Shown here: positions 8,027 through 17,363 of the stretch, piece by piece
Layout: every line of letters starts with the position of its first letter
How positions within the stretch are numbered: the first letter of the stretch is position 1
From: an uncultured Actinomyces sp.
Lineage (GTDB): Bacteria; Actinomycetota; Actinomycetes; Actinomycetales; Actinomycetaceae
Assembly: GCA_902373545.1 (NCBI GenBank)
Contig: CABKMZ010000004.1
Coordinates: forward strand, 1-57,512
Reading direction: 5' to 3'
Length of the DNA: 57,512 nucleotides
Notes under the pieces: generated by a model
Databases searched by the model: none
What the model saw: only the letters and a program-made list of their open reading frames with translations
Told to the model about the DNA's origin: nothing
Translations under genes and position numbers: made by a program

Positions 8027-9022
8027 TCAGTGGCGCTCCCCCGCTTCCTCAGACGTTTCCTTCTGGCTCTCGTCTCCGTCGTCTTCCTCGTCGGCTGCGT
8101 GAGGGTCGTCCGCCTCGATGTCCGAGGCCGTGGTCGCATCCTGCGCGCCGTCCTCGTCAGGCGCTTCGGCGCCTGCGTCATCTGCCTGTTCGTCGGCAAC
8201 CGCCACGACCTCGCGCGGACGATCCAGACGTCCGGCAATCAGGTAGACAGCAAGGCCCAGAGCGAAGACGGCCAGGGAGGTCCACACGTTCAGGCGCAGG
8301 CCCAACACGGTGTGCGCATCGTCGATGCGCAGCATCTCGATCCAGCTGCGCCCGGCCGTGTAGATCATCAGGTACATGCCGAACAGCTGCCCAGCCGCGA
8401 AGCGCCGACGACGGTCGAGTGCCACGATGAGACCGGCGCCGGCCAGGTTCCACAGGCTTTCGTAGAGGAAGGTCGGATGGAAGAGCGTGCCCACGGGGTA
8501 GCCCACCGGCAGGTGGTACGCGTCGATCTGGAGGCCCCACGGCAGCGTCGTCGGGCCACCGAACAGCTCCTGGTTAAACCAGTTGCCCCATCGGCCGATC
8601 GCCTGGGCGACCAGCAGGGCGGGTGCCAGCGAGTCAGCGATGGGCCCGAGAGTGACGTTGGCTCGTTTGACCGCGATGAACGCGCCGAGCGCGCCCAGGG
8701 CGACGCCACCCCAGATGCCGAGGCCGCCGCGCCAGATCTGAAAGGCCAGCATCGGGTCCCCACCGGGGCCGAAGTAGGCCTCGGGCGAGGTCACGACGTG
8801 GTAGAGGCGCGCGCCAACGACGCCCAGCGGGATCGCCCACAGGGCCGTGTCGTAGATCGTGTCGGCATCGCCCCCGCGCGCAACGTAGCGACGCGCGGTC
8901 CACCACACGCCGACGACCATTCCGATGGCGATGATGATGCCGTACGCGCGCAGCGGCACGGGGCCGATATACCACACGCCCTCGGAGGGTGAGGGGATTC
9001 CAGCAGCAGCGAGGATGGTCAC
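8027..9022 (-). CDS. lgt: Prolipoprotein diacylglyceryl transferase
   Basis: A 331-residue integral membrane enzyme. It moves diacylglycerol from phosphatidylglycerol to the lipobox Cys of prolipoproteins, the first step of lipoprotein maturation. Seven hydrophobic segments are visible. The Lgt signature is GRWGNWFNQELFG, with GGLGIWGG and HPTFLYESLWNL also conserved. After the last membrane segment (about residue 265) comes an Asp/Glu-rich tail of about 60 residues (for example AEAPDEDGAQDATTASDIEA) that minimal Lgt proteins lack. The GTG start overlaps the trpA stop as GTGA. It is the last gene of the alaS-to-lgt operon and serves, among others, the siderophore-binding lipoprotein at 28027. 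Confidence 0.96.
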   Translation of the reverse strand: MTILAAAGIPSPSEGVWYIGPVPLRAYGIIIAIGMVVGVWWTARRYVARGGDADTIYDTALWAIPLGVVGARLYHVVTSPEAYFGPGGDPMLAFQIWRGGLGIWGGVALGALGAFIAVKRANVTLGPIADSLAPALLVAQAIGRWGNWFNQELFGGPTTLPWGLQIDAYHLPVGYPVGTLFHPTFLYESLWNLAGAGLIVALDRRRRFAAGQLFGMYLMIYTAGRSWIEMLRIDDAHTVLGLRLNVWTSLAVFALGLAVYLIAGRLDRPREVVAVADEQADDAGAEAPDEDGAQDATTASDIEADDPHAADEEDDGDESQKETSEEAGERH

Positions 9023-9828
9023 GCGCGAGCTCCGGTCACTCCGGCCTTGAGCTCGCGGGCGAGCTCGCCCAGCGCCTTCAGGCCACGGTCACTGTCTTCC
9101 TCGAAGAGGGTCTTGACCAGCGCCGATCCGACGATCACACCGTCCGCGTAGGCGCCGATCTCGCGGGCCTGAGCACCGGTCGACACGCCGAGGCCGACGC
9201 AGACTCGCTGCGCACCCGCCGCGCGGGTACGCGCAACGACGTCGGCGACGTGTTCGCCGACCGCCGCACGCGCTCCGGTGACGCCCATCGACGAGGCCGC
9301 GTATACCCAGCCGCGCGAGTGCTGGGCGATCAGCGTGAGGCGGTGCTCGGGCGAGGAGGGAGCTGTCAGGTAGATGCGCTCCAAGTCGTACTTGTCCGAG
9401 GCCGCCTCCCACTGCGCGCCCTCCTCGGGCGGCAGATCGGGAGTGATGAGGCCGGAACCGCCGACGGCTGCGAAGTCCTTGGCGAAGCGTTCAACGCCCC
9501 ACCATTCGACGGGGTTCCAGTAGGTCATGGAACACGTCGAGACGCCGTAGGAGGTCAGCTCATCCACGGCATGGAACAGGTCCTCCAGGTGCGTGCCACG
9601 CTCCAGAGCGGCGACAGTTGCGCGCTGGATCGTGGGGCCGTCCATACCTGGATCGGAGTAGGGGAAGCCCAGCTCGATGGCGTCAACGCCAACGTCCGCG
9701 AGAACCTTGCCCGCGCGGATCGAGTCCTCGACCGACGGGAAGCCCACGGGCAGGTAGGCGATCAGCGCGGCGTCGCCGCGCTCCAGGGCGGCGTCGATTG
9801 CGACGGCGGAATGGGGGGCTCGCGTCAT
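9019..9828 (-). CDS. trpA: Tryptophan synthase alpha chain
   Basis: A 269-residue TIM barrel that cleaves indole-3-glycerol phosphate and passes indole to TrpB. Both catalytic acids are present in AIELGFPYSDPGMDGPTIQ (Glu in the first half, Asp in SDP). The phosphate-binding GLGVSTGAQ and DGVIVGSAL segments are also there. The ATG at 9828 lies one base after the trpB stop and the gene ends in a GTGA overlap with lgt, so translation is probably coupled through the cluster. Confidence 0.97.
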   Translation of the reverse strand: MTRAPHSAVAIDAALERGDAALIAYLPVGFPSVEDSIRAGKVLADVGVDAIELGFPYSDPGMDGPTIQRATVAALERGTHLEDLFHAVDELTSYGVSTCSMTYWNPVEWWGVERFAKDFAAVGGSGLITPDLPPEEGAQWEAASDKYDLERIYLTAPSSPEHRLTLIAQHSRGWVYAASSMGVTGARAAVGEHVADVVARTRAAGAQRVCVGLGVSTGAQAREIGAYADGVIVGSALVKTLFEEDSDRGLKALGELARELKAGVTGARA

Positions 9829-9829
9829 C

Positions 9830-11125
9830 TCACTTCTCCTCGGTCTGGTCCAGGACGGCCACGCCGGAAGGCCCGGCGCTGGGGTCGATCACCTGCAGCT
9901 TCGCGTGTCCGTAGCCGAACCAGCGCGACGCGGTGTCCACGTCCTTGTCGCCGCGTCCCGACACGGTGACGATGACGATGGGCTCCTCGCCCGGCGCGAA
10001 GGGGCCTTCGGCCTCGGCCTTTGCACGGGCCCACGCGCGCACCCCGGCGAGGGCGTGCGAGGACTCGATGGCGGGGATAATGCCCTCCGTGCGCGACAGG
10101 TGCAGGAAGGCCTCCATGGCCTCGGCGTCGGAGACGGGGATATACGAGGCCCGCCCCGATCGGGCCAGCCACGCGTGCTCAGGGCCCACACCCGGATAGT
10201 CGAGGCCCGCCGAGATCGAGTGCGAGGCCTTCGTCTGGCCATCGCGCTCCTGCAGGACAAACGTGCGCGCGCCGTGGAGCACACCGACCTGGTCGGCCGT
10301 GATGGAGGCGGCGTGGCGTCCGGTCTCAAACCCGTCGCCCGCGGCCTCGCAGCCCAGCAGTTCGACGCTCGGGTCATCGATGAAAGCCGTGAAAGAGCCG
10401 ATAGCATTGGAACCGCCGCCCACGCAGGCCACGACGACGTCGGGCAGACGCCCCTCGGTGGCCAGCAGCTGGGCGCGCGCCTCGTCGCCGATCACGCGCT
10501 GAAGGTCTCGCACGAGCTCCGGGAAGGGGTGCGGGCCAGCGGCCGTTCCGAAGATGTAGTTGGTCGTCTCGACGTTGGTCACCCAGTCGCGGAACGCCTC
10601 GTTAATTGCATCCTTAAGGGTTGCGGACCCGGCGGTCACCGCGATGACCTCGGCGCCCAGCATCTGCATGCGAGCCACGTTGAGAGCCTGACGTTCAGTG
10701 TCCTCGCGGCCCATGTAGATCGTGCACTCGAGGCCCAGCAGCGCGGCCGCCGTCGCGGTGGCCACGCCGTGCTGCCCAGCGCCAGTCTCGGCGATGACGC
10801 GCGTCTTGCCGAGCTCCTTGGTCAGTAGCGCCTGTCCCAGCACGTTGTTGATCTTGTGCGAGCCCGTGTGGTTGAGGTCCTCGCGCTTGAGGAACACGCG
10901 CACACCGCCCAGGTCGGCCGCGAAACGCGGGGCCTCGGTCAGCAGGGACGGACGGCCCGCGTAGTTGACAAACAGGTCGCGCAGACGAGCCTGGAAGGAC
11001 TTGTCCCGCCACAGGCGCTTCCACGCCGCGTCGACCTCTTCGAGAGGACCCATCAGAGATTCGGCGACGAAACGACCGCCGAAATCACCGAAATAGGGGC
11101 CGGACACAAAGTTGTGCGCGCTCAT
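9830..11125 (-). CDS. trpB: Tryptophan synthase beta chain
   Basis: A 431-residue pyridoxal-phosphate enzyme that condenses indole with serine. The PLP Lys sits in [18 protein letters not shown] and the phosphate loop is [14 protein letters not shown]. The N terminus, [17 protein letters not shown], is typical of the standard TrpB1 form. The C terminus carries about 20 residues past the usual end. The ATG at 11125 shares one base with the trpC stop (TGATG). The open frame continues upstream inside trpC but has no family similarity there. PLP for this enzyme could come from the pdxS/pdxT pair at 52516-54005. Confidence 0.97.
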   Translation of the reverse strand: MSAHNFVSGPYFGDFGGRFVAESLMGPLEEVDAAWKRLWRDKSFQARLRDLFVNYAGRPSLLTEAPRFAADLGGVRVFLKREDLNHTGSHKINNVLGQALLTKELGKTRVIAETGAGQHGVATATAAALLGLECTIYMGREDTERQALNVARMQMLGAEVIAVTAGSATLKDAINEAFRDWVTNVETTNYIFGTAAGPHPFPELVRDLQRVIGDEARAQLLATEGRLPDVVVACVGGGSNAIGSFTAFIDDPSVELLGCEAAGDGFETGRHAASITADQVGVLHGARTFVLQERDGQTKASHSISAGLDYPGVGPEHAWLARSGRASYIPVSDAEAMEAFLHLSRTEGIIPAIESSHALAGVRAWARAKAEAEGPFAPGEEPIVIVTVSGRGDKDVDTASRWFGYGHAKLQVIDPSAGPSGVAVLDQTEEK

Positions 11126-11973
11126 CACTTTCCTTCTTTCAGAGCAGCGGCCACGCGGGCCTTGCGATCCGTGCGTAGCGCGGGGTGCTGCCCGGCGCTC
11201 ACCATGTCCTGGATGCTGGCGCGCGGGTCGCCCGAGGTCACGAGCGCCTCGCCCACCAGGACGGCGTCGGCACCCCACTTGGCGTACTCGAACACGTCGT
11301 GGGCCTTGGCCACGCCCGACTCGGCGACGGCGACGACGTCCTGCGGGATGACATCGATGACCTGCTCGACGGTCGAGCGGTCGACCTCCAGAGTCTTCAG
11401 GTTGCGCGCGTTGACACCGATGATCGAGGCACCCGCCTCAAGCGCGCGCAGTGCCTCCAGGCGCGAATGGGTCTCGACCAGCGCCTCCATGCCCAGCGAA
11501 CGCGTGCGCTCCAGCAGCGACACGAGCGCATTTTGCTCCAGGGCCGCCACAATCAGCAGCACGAGATCCGCGCCGTGAGCACGCGCCTCGTGGATCTGAT
11601 AGGGCGTCACGATGAAATCCTTGCGAAGGATCGGGATATCGACCGCGGCACGCACCGCGTCCAGGTCGGCAAGCGAGCCGTGGAAGCGCCGCTCCTCGGT
11701 CAGCACGGAGACCACGGAGGCTCCCCCGGCCTCGTACATCGAGGCGAGAGCCGCAGGATCGGGGATCTGCGCGAGCGCACCCTTGGACGGGGACGAGCGC
11801 TTGACCTCCGAGATAATCTTGACGGCGCCGTCGCGGTTGCGCAGCGCGCCCAGGGCGTCCTTCGCCTCGGGGACGGCCTGCTCCATTTGCTTGACACGGC
11901 TCAGAGGCACGCGGTCCTCGCGCTCTTTCAGGTCCTCGAGGACCCCCGCAATAATGTCATCAAGAACGCTCAC
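11125..11973 (-). CDS. trpC: Indole-3-glycerol phosphate synthase
   Basis: A 282-residue TIM barrel that closes the indole ring in tryptophan synthesis. Catalytic and binding motifs are [15 protein letters not shown] (with the essential Lys), [17 protein letters not shown] [25 protein letters not shown] and VAESGV. It is monofunctional, with no TrpF domain, as expected where PriA supplies that step. The start is GTG at 11973. An 88-base gap separates it from trpE; it could hold a weak internal promoter but no terminator is seen. Confidence 0.96.
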   Translation of the reverse strand: MSVLDDIIAGVLEDLKEREDRVPLSRVKQMEQAVPEAKDALGALRNRDGAVKIISEVKRSSPSKGALAQIPDPAALASMYEAGGASVVSVLTEERRFHGSLADLDAVRAAVDIPILRKDFIVTPYQIHEARAHGADLVLLIVAALEQNALVSLLERTRSLGMEALVETHSRLEALRALEAGASIIGVNARNLKTLEVDRSTVEQVIDVIPQDVVAVAESGVAKAHDVFEYAKWGADAVLVGEALVTSGDPRASIQDMVSAGQHPALRTDRKARVAAALKEGK

Positions 11974-12061
11974 GACGCTCGCCTTTCACCGAGAAACAAT
12001 TGGACATCATCAAGGCTAGCGAATAAAGCGCAGCCCCGTGACCAGCGTCCGGCCGCGCGTG

Positions 12062-13627
12062 TCACGACAGCGCGGTCAACGTCGAGGCTCGAACGACGGA
12101 CTCGACGGCGGCCGCCGCCTTGTTGCGCGACTCCTCGTACTCGAGGGCGGGCACCGAGTCCGCGACCACGCCGGCGCCGGCCTGCACCGAGGCCACCCCA
12201 TCCTTAAGCGCGGCCGTGCGGATCGCGATCGCCAGGTCCGCATCCCCCGACAGGTCGAAGTAGCCGACGACGCCGCCGTACACGCCGCGCGCCGCAGGCT
12301 CGAAATCGTCGATCAGCTGGATCGCACGAGGCTTGGGCGCGCCCGAGAGGGTACCCGCCGGAAAGGTCGCGACCAAAGCGTCGAGGGCGTCCGCGTCGGG
12401 GCGCAGCAGGCCCGTGACCGTCGAGGAAATGTGCTGGATATGCGAGTAGCGCTTGAGCTCCATGAGCGTGGCGACCTCCACCGAGGCGGGATCACAGACC
12501 TTCGACAGGTCGTTGCGCGCCAGGTCGACGAGCATGACGTGCTCGGAGAGTTCCTTCGGATCTTCCAAAAGCTCGGCGGCGAGACGATGATCCTGCGCCG
12601 AATCCGCGCCGCGCGGGCGCGAGCCGGCAATCGGGTAGGTCCACACGCGCCGACCCTGCGCCTTGACCAGCGTCTCCGGGGAAGAACCGACGACCTCGTA
12701 GTGCCCACCGCGTTCGTCGGGCAAATCCAGGTAGTACATGTACGGCGAGGGGTTGACCGTGCGCAGGACGCGATACACGTCGACTCCGCTGGCGTCGGTG
12801 GCCACGTCCAGGCGCTGCGACAGCACTATCTGGAAGGCGTCGCCGTCGGTAATCGCGCGCTTGGCCGCGTTGACCGAAGACTCGAAGTCCGCGCGCTGCG
12901 TACGTTCACGCACCGCGGGGGGCTCCTGACCGCTCACGCCCAGCACGGCGGGAGCGATGGGCGAGGCCAGCTGAGTCGTCATAGCGTCAAGACGCTCGAT
13001 CGCACGGTCGTAGGCGCCGTCGACGCCTTCGTCGGAGCCGTTGAGGTTCCAGGCAATCGCCATCAGGTACACGGAGCCGGTCGAGTGGTCGATGGCCGCG
13101 ACCTCCGTGGCCAGCACGAGCGTCGCGTCGGGAACGTCCGCTTCCTTGGGCGCGGTGGCCGCCAGGGTCGGCTCCCACTCGGGAATGATGCCCCAGCCCA
13201 GCGAACCGACGAGTGCGCCGGTCAGCGGAGGCAGGCCCTCAATCGGCGAGGCGGCGAGCTGCTCCAGGGCAGAGTGCACGACCTCCAGGAACGTGCCCTC
13301 CTCACGAGCACCTTCCGGGTGGGATCCCACCCAGCGGGCGCGACCATCGCGTGCAACGATCGCACCGGCGCTCGAGGCGCCAACGAAGGACCAACGCCCC
13401 CAGGAGCCTCCGTGCTCCGCGGACTCGAGGATGAAGCTGCCGTAGTTGCCGTGAGCGAGCTGACGATAGACGCCGACCGCGCTCAGCTCATCAGCGAGAA
13501 CTCGCCGAACAACAGGGATCACGCGCCTCGACGCGGCAAGCGAGACGAAAACGTCACGAGGTGGCCACGTCTGACCCCATTCGAGGCTGACAGGCTCGGA
13601 CTGATGCGAAGGCGTCGAAATACTCAC
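12062..13627 (-). CDS. trpE: Anthranilate synthase component I
   Basis: About 521 residues. Makes anthranilate from chorismate, with ammonia delivered by TrpG, which is not in this window. The N-terminal feedback site contains the LES motif (FILESAEHGG). The chorismate-binding domain shows IAGSRPRGA, LVDLARNDLSKVCDP, FPAGTLSGAPKPRAIQ and QAGAGVVADSVP. The preferred start is GTG at 13627, 67 bases after the peptidase gene stop. The longer frame upstream overlaps that gene and looks unlike TrpE. No Trp-rich leader peptide or attenuator fits in the 67-base gap, so regulation must act elsewhere, including by tryptophan binding. Confidence 0.95.
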   Translation of the reverse strand: MSISTPSHQSEPVSLEWGQTWPPRDVFVSLAASRRVIPVVRRVLADELSAVGVYRQLAHGNYGSFILESAEHGGSWGRWSFVGASSAGAIVARDGRARWVGSHPEGAREEGTFLEVVHSALEQLAASPIEGLPPLTGALVGSLGWGIIPEWEPTLAATAPKEADVPDATLVLATEVAAIDHSTGSVYLMAIAWNLNGSDEGVDGAYDRAIERLDAMTTQLASPIAPAVLGVSGQEPPAVRERTQRADFESSVNAAKRAITDGDAFQIVLSQRLDVATDASGVDVYRVLRTVNPSPYMYYLDLPDERGGHYEVVGSSPETLVKAQGRRVWTYPIAGSRPRGADSAQDHRLAAELLEDPKELSEHVMLVDLARNDLSKVCDPASVEVATLMELKRYSHIQHISSTVTGLLRPDADALDALVATFPAGTLSGAPKPRAIQLIDDFEPAARGVYGGVVGYFDLSGDADLAIAIRTAALKDGVASVQAGAGVVADSVPALEYEESRNKAAAAVESVVRASTLTALS

Positions 13628-13694
13628 CGTGTCATTGTCCCATCCCGGACTCTCTGAGGCCCGACGGGTCCACGATGAGGCCAGTGATACTGGC

Positions 13695-14387
13695 CTACAG
13701 CCAGTCGGGAACGACACCCCAGGCGATCGTGCCGACCAGCGCCGAAGCGATCATCCACGGGCCCATCGGCACCCGAGACTGCGTGCCGGCCCAGCCGACG
13801 ACGATCTTCCACAGGGCCGCGACTCCCGCGGATACGAAGGACAACGCCAGGGCAAAGACGGCCGCGTTCAGTCCGACAGAACCAACCATGGCGCCCAGAA
13901 CGGGCGCAAGCTTGACGTCGCCGCCGCCCATTCCCCCGGGCAGTCGATTCAGGAGCGCGATGGGGATGGTCCAAATCAGCGCGCCGAGGACGAAGCCGAT
14001 GAGGCGTTGCTCCCACATCGGCGAGATGAGACTTCCGATGAGGGCACCGACCACGACGCCGATGCCCATCACCGCCGTGTACTTATTCGGCAGGCGATGC
14101 GTGCGGGCGTCGACGTAGGCGCTCAGCGCGCCGATCATCGCGACCGTCATGACGGCCGGTATGCCCGGGCGCATCTGGGCGCCCACAAAAAAGAGCGCAC
14201 CGAAGATGCCCGCGCACCACACGATGGCGTTGCGCGTCAACGGCGTCTGGGTAGCCTCTACGAGATAGCGCCGCTGTACCTTCCAGCCAGAGTGCCACAA
14301 CCACGCCAGGATGATGATCCACGTCAGAAAGCCGGACACCAACGACAGATCGGCGCTGATGCGGGGAGGGAGCCAGTCGACGATCAC
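13695..14387 (-). CDS. A24 family prepilin peptidase
   Basis: A 230-residue membrane aspartyl protease that cleaves type IV or Tad-type prepilin leaders. The two catalytic Asp motifs are YVDARTHRLPNKYT and GGMGGGDVKLAPVLGAM, the second being the G-x-G-D signature. About seven hydrophobic segments are present. The CxxC methyltransferase-like N-terminal domain of PilD is absent, so this is the short form. The GTG start overlaps the aroE stop (GTGA). No pilin or pilus assembly gene is in this window, so its substrates must be encoded elsewhere. Confidence 0.92.
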   Translation of the reverse strand: MIVDWLPPRISADLSLVSGFLTWIIILAWLWHSGWKVQRRYLVEATQTPLTRNAIVWCAGIFGALFFVGAQMRPGIPAVMTVAMIGALSAYVDARTHRLPNKYTAVMGIGVVVGALIGSLISPMWEQRLIGFVLGALIWTIPIALLNRLPGGMGGGDVKLAPVLGAMVGSVGLNAAVFALALSFVSAGVAALWKIVVGWAGTQSRVPMGPWMIASALVGTIAWGVVPDWL

Positions 14388-15256
14388 GGACGCTGCCCTC
14401 CGGGGCCCTGGCGCGCACGACGCTCCAGTTCTTCTTCGAGAGCGTGGCGCATGACGGACGGATCGGGGCTGTGCCCGGTCATCAGCTGAACCTGCGCGGC
14501 CCCCTGGTACACGAGCATGTCGGTGCCCTCTGCGATCACTCCCCCGGCGCGCTCGAAGGCACTGCGCAAAGCGGTTCGCCGCGGTGAGTAGACGACGTCG
14601 AGGAGGACCTGTCCCTCCCGGGGCGCCACAGCCTGCGCGAACGGGTCGGCCACGCCCGCGGGAAGCGTCGAGATGATCACGTCGGCCGCGCGCGCAGCAC
14701 GTTGAACCGAAGCTGTGTCCGCCCACATAACCTGCTCGACGTTCACGCCGAGGCGAGAAGCCGCCGCGATGACGGATCCCGGTCCACCGAAGCGGCGCGC
14801 CGCCACGGAGCTCGTCGTGATGCCGAGTTCGCCGAGCGCCGCCAGCGCCGACGAGGCCGTGGCACGCGCGCCAAGCACCAGAGCGCTCGACGGCATCGGG
14901 ACGCCGCCCTCGGTGCAGGCACGCCGGATCGACGACGCGATGCCGGTGACGTCCGTATTGAACCCGGCGAGCATTCCCGCCGAGGGCACGACCGTGTTGA
15001 CGGCTCCCACTGCGCTCGCAAGGGGATCAATCGCATCGAGGAGCGGCATGATCGCCTGCTTGCAGGGCATCGTGACAGACAGTCCCCGCAAGGAGTCGTC
15101 AAGGCCGGCGACGAAGGAGGGTAACGATTCCTCCCCCACCTCGACGCGGCGGTAGTCCCATCCGTCGATCCCGAGTTGCCCCCACGCCGCCCGGTGGATG
15201 ACCGGGGACAGCGAGTGAGCAATCGGGGATCCGATGACTGCGGCCCACGCGCTCAC
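14384..15256 (-). CDS. aroE: Shikimate dehydrogenase
   Basis: About 290 residues. Reduces 3-dehydroshikimate to shikimate with NADPH. The substrate-binding motif is VIGSPIAHSLSPVIHR, the catalytic Lys is in LSVTMPCKQAIMP, and the catalytic Asp is in GFNTDVTGI. The usual GAGG loop of the NADP site is less clean (LVLGARATASSALAAL). I prefer the GTG at 15256, two bases after the mltG stop; a GTG at 15271 is possible. The gene overlaps the peptidase gene downstream by 4 bases. Confidence 0.94.
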   Translation of the reverse strand: MSAWAAVIGSPIAHSLSPVIHRAAWGQLGIDGWDYRRVEVGEESLPSFVAGLDDSLRGLSVTMPCKQAIMPLLDAIDPLASAVGAVNTVVPSAGMLAGFNTDVTGIASSIRRACTEGGVPMPSSALVLGARATASSALAALGELGITTSSVAARRFGGPGSVIAAASRLGVNVEQVMWADTASVQRAARAADVIISTLPAGVADPFAQAVAPREGQVLLDVVYSPRRTALRSAFERAGGVIAEGTDMLVYQGAAQVQLMTGHSPDPSVMRHALEEELERRARQGPGGQRP

Positions 15257-15258
15257 CG

Positions 15259-16878
15259 TTACTGCCCGCACTGTACTTTGTGCCGGGCGCAGTACGCGTC
15301 CAGTTTGGCCTTATTCGCCTCGTGCTCGGCGGCAGTGGCTGCAAAGACCGTCTCACCCGTGTTCAAGTCGATGGTCACGAAGTACAACCAGTTACCCTCG
15401 GCCGGATTGAGCACGGCCTTGATGGCGTCCACGCTCGGCTGATTGATGGGCGTGGGCGGCAGGCCCTGGCGCAGGCGCGTGTTGTAGGGGTTGTCGTTGT
15501 CGAGGTCCTCCTGGCTGGGCAGGCCGGACTCCTTGCCCACACCGTAGAGCGTGGTCGAGTCCATGCCGAGAACGCCCTTGGTTTCACCGTCGGTGTCGAC
15601 GAGGCGATTTTCGATAACGCGTGCAACCTGGGGCATGTACTTCTTGTTGCTGCCCATCTCGCCTTCGACGATCGAGGCCTTGATGAGGACCTCCTCGCGA
15701 TCGGCGGGGGCCACCCCAAGTCCGTCGAGTTCGTCGATTGTCGCCTTGACCATACGGGCGAGCACCGTGGTCGGCGTGTCGTCCTCGCCCACCTCGTAGC
15801 TACCGGGCGCCAGCCATCCCTCAGCGCTGCCCTTGGCCTCTGCGGGCAAGCCGATGCCCTCGGTGTCCGCGAGCGCCTTATCAACCTCTTCGCTGCTGAC
15901 GTCCATCACCTCGACGATGCGCTTCTTGACCACCGAGAGTCGCTCCTTGGACAGGACGGTCACGTTGGAGGCGACCCGGTTCATCGGGTCAAGGAGCACG
16001 GCAAGGGCGTCCGCGGCGCTCATTTCAAGCTTGAAGCGGTAGGTGCCCGGGTTGATGGCGCGGGCAGCGGGGTTCTTCTCGTATTGACGCACGAAGGCAC
16101 CGACGGATTTGACGACGCCAGCGTCGTAGAGGGCACTGCCGATGTCGCGTCCCGTCGACTGGTCCGCGATGGTAACGAGGACTTCAGTGGTACCCGGACC
16201 CGGGTAGTCATCGGATGCCGTGGTCGACCCATTGACCAGCTGCGAGTACGCGACGTAGCCGGCACCGCCGACGAGACCGATGACGAGGAGCAGAACAAAG
16301 AAGGAGCGGATGGCACGGCGGCGCTTGCGGCGCCGTGCAGCTCGCCGTTCGCTGGCGATCCTGCGCGAGCGCATGCCGGTAGTCTCCGACGGCACCTCGG
16401 TGCGCCTGCGATGAGAACGGTCGCCAGCCCCGCCGTTGATGAGGTCATCGAAGCTGTAGTCTGCGGCACCGTCATGCTCAGGCTCGGTGGCCTCCTCGGC
16501 GACCGCGGCGCTGGGCGTCGGGGTCCCGGCCAGCGGGGTCGGGGTCGGATCGGACGAGGTCGGGGTGGCCGTGCGGATCCCGCGCTCCGGGGTGGACGTC
16601 GACTCGGCAGCGTCAGCCTGCTCCCCCGCGCGCGCCAGGGAGTGCGCATGGTCGCCCGAACGAGAGCGGAACCTGGATGCACCGCGCACCGGAGTGGGCG
16701 TGGGGTCAGAAACTGGCGCCCGGTCGGACGTTGGCACTGCGTTCCCGCGCACCGGAGTGGGCGTGGGATCGGATGGCGTCGAAAGCGATTCCTCGTTGGG
16801 AGCGTCGGAGTAAACCTTGGGCTGTCCGGAGTGAATCTCGCGGCGTGAGCGGAAGGGATACTTGGGGGGCGTACTCAT
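15259..16878 (-). CDS. mltG: Endolytic transglycosylase MltG with long cytoplasmic tail
   Basis: A 539-residue membrane-anchored lytic transglycosylase that cuts nascent glycan strands. One transmembrane segment (about 190-210, FFVLLLVIGLVGGAGYVAY) is followed by a LysM-like linker and the YceG catalytic domain. The catalytic Glu is expected in ASIVEGEMG (about 404), followed by VARVIENRL. The C-terminal segment PYNTRLRQGLPPTPI is typical. The first 190 residues are cytoplasmic, Ser/Thr/Pro-rich and contain repeats of DPTPTPVRG, much longer than the short tail of E. coli MltG. The ATG at 16878 overlaps the ruvX stop (ATGA). Confidence 0.94.
   Translation of the reverse strand: MSTPPKYPFRSRREIHSGQPKVYSDAPNEESLSTPSDPTPTPVRGNAVPTSDRAPVSDPTPTPVRGASRFRSRSGDHAHSLARAGEQADAAESTSTPERGIRTATPTSSDPTPTPLAGTPTPSAAVAEEATEPEHDGAADYSFDDLINGGAGDRSHRRRTEVPSETTGMRSRRIASERRAARRRKRRRAIRSFFVLLLVIGLVGGAGYVAYSQLVNGSTTASDDYPGPGTTEVLVTIADQSTGRDIGSALYDAGVVKSVGAFVRQYEKNPAARAINPGTYRFKLEMSAADALAVLLDPMNRVASNVTVLSKERLSVVKKRIVEVMDVSSEEVDKALADTEGIGLPAEAKGSAEGWLAPGSYEVGEDDTPTTVLARMVKATIDELDGLGVAPADREEVLIKASIVEGEMGSNKKYMPQVARVIENRLVDTDGETKGVLGMDSTTLYGVGKESGLPSQEDLDNDNPYNTRLRQGLPPTPINQPSVDAIKAVLNPAEGNWLYFVTIDLNTGETVFAATAAEHEANKAKLDAYCARHKVQCGQ
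16500..16770 (-). repeat. Degenerate repeat coding for DPTPTPVRG-like units in MltG
   Basis: The DNA word GCGCACCGGAGTGGGCGTGG occurs at about 16685-16704 and 16748-16767, and a diverged copy (AGCGGGGTCGGGGTCGGATC) near 16532. They code for Pro/Thr repeats in the predicted cytoplasmic tail. Copy number could vary between strains. Confidence 0.6.
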
Positions 16879-17363
16879 TCGTTCGCTCCTTCACTGGTGT
16901 CGAGGATGATCTCCTCCCCCGGCGCCCGTCCGCTCATGCGTTCGAGTTCCAGGGCCTGTTCAAGGATGATCTGCGCCGCAACCTGATCGATGACGCTGCG
17001 GTGTTCATGTTCCGGGATGCCAGAGGCACGTAGGCGCGCATGCGCCTGGTTAGATGTCAGACGCTCGTCGACCATCGCGATGCGAACCTCGGGCACGAGC
17101 TTTTTGAGGCGGCGCGCGTACTTGCGCGCTCCCTTGGCGGAGATTCCCTCCCCGCCGCGCAGGTGCCGAGGCAGACCCACGATGACCTCGATGGCCTCGT
17201 AGCTCCCAACGATGTCGGCGAGCTCAGACAGGTCCGACAGATCGGGAGAGCGGGTCAGCGTCACGACCGGCATCGTGAGGATGCCGTCAGGGTCGCACCG
17301 GCTGACGCCGACACGCACGGTGCCGACGTCCACGCCGATACGGATTCCCCTGCGAATGCTCAC
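16875..17363 (-). CDS. ruvX: YqgF/RuvX-type Holliday junction resolvase-like protein
   Basis: A 162-residue RNase H-fold protein of the YqgF family, implicated in pre-16S rRNA end processing and annotated as a putative Holliday junction resolvase. Visible motifs are IGVDVGTVRVGVSRCDPDG (first Asp), IVGLPRHLRGGEG and MVDERLTSNQAHARL. The start is GTG at 17363, overlapping the alaS stop (GTGA). It overlaps mltG by 4 bases. The alaS-ruvX-mltG-aroE order is standard in actinobacteria. Confidence 0.93.
   Translation of the reverse strand: MSIRRGIRIGVDVGTVRVGVSRCDPDGILTMPVVTLTRSPDLSDLSELADIVGSYEAIEVIVGLPRHLRGGEGISAKGARKYARRLKKLVPEVRIAMVDERLTSNQAHARLRASGIPEHEHRSVIDQVAAQIILEQALELERMSGRAPGEEIILDTSEGANE

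Noticed and set aside
13628..13694. Trp attenuator or T-box before trpE
   Set aside because: The gap is only 67 bases, has no Trp-rich short frame and no terminator. A GGCCAGT-GAT-ACTGGCC hairpin at 13679-13695 lacks a U tract.
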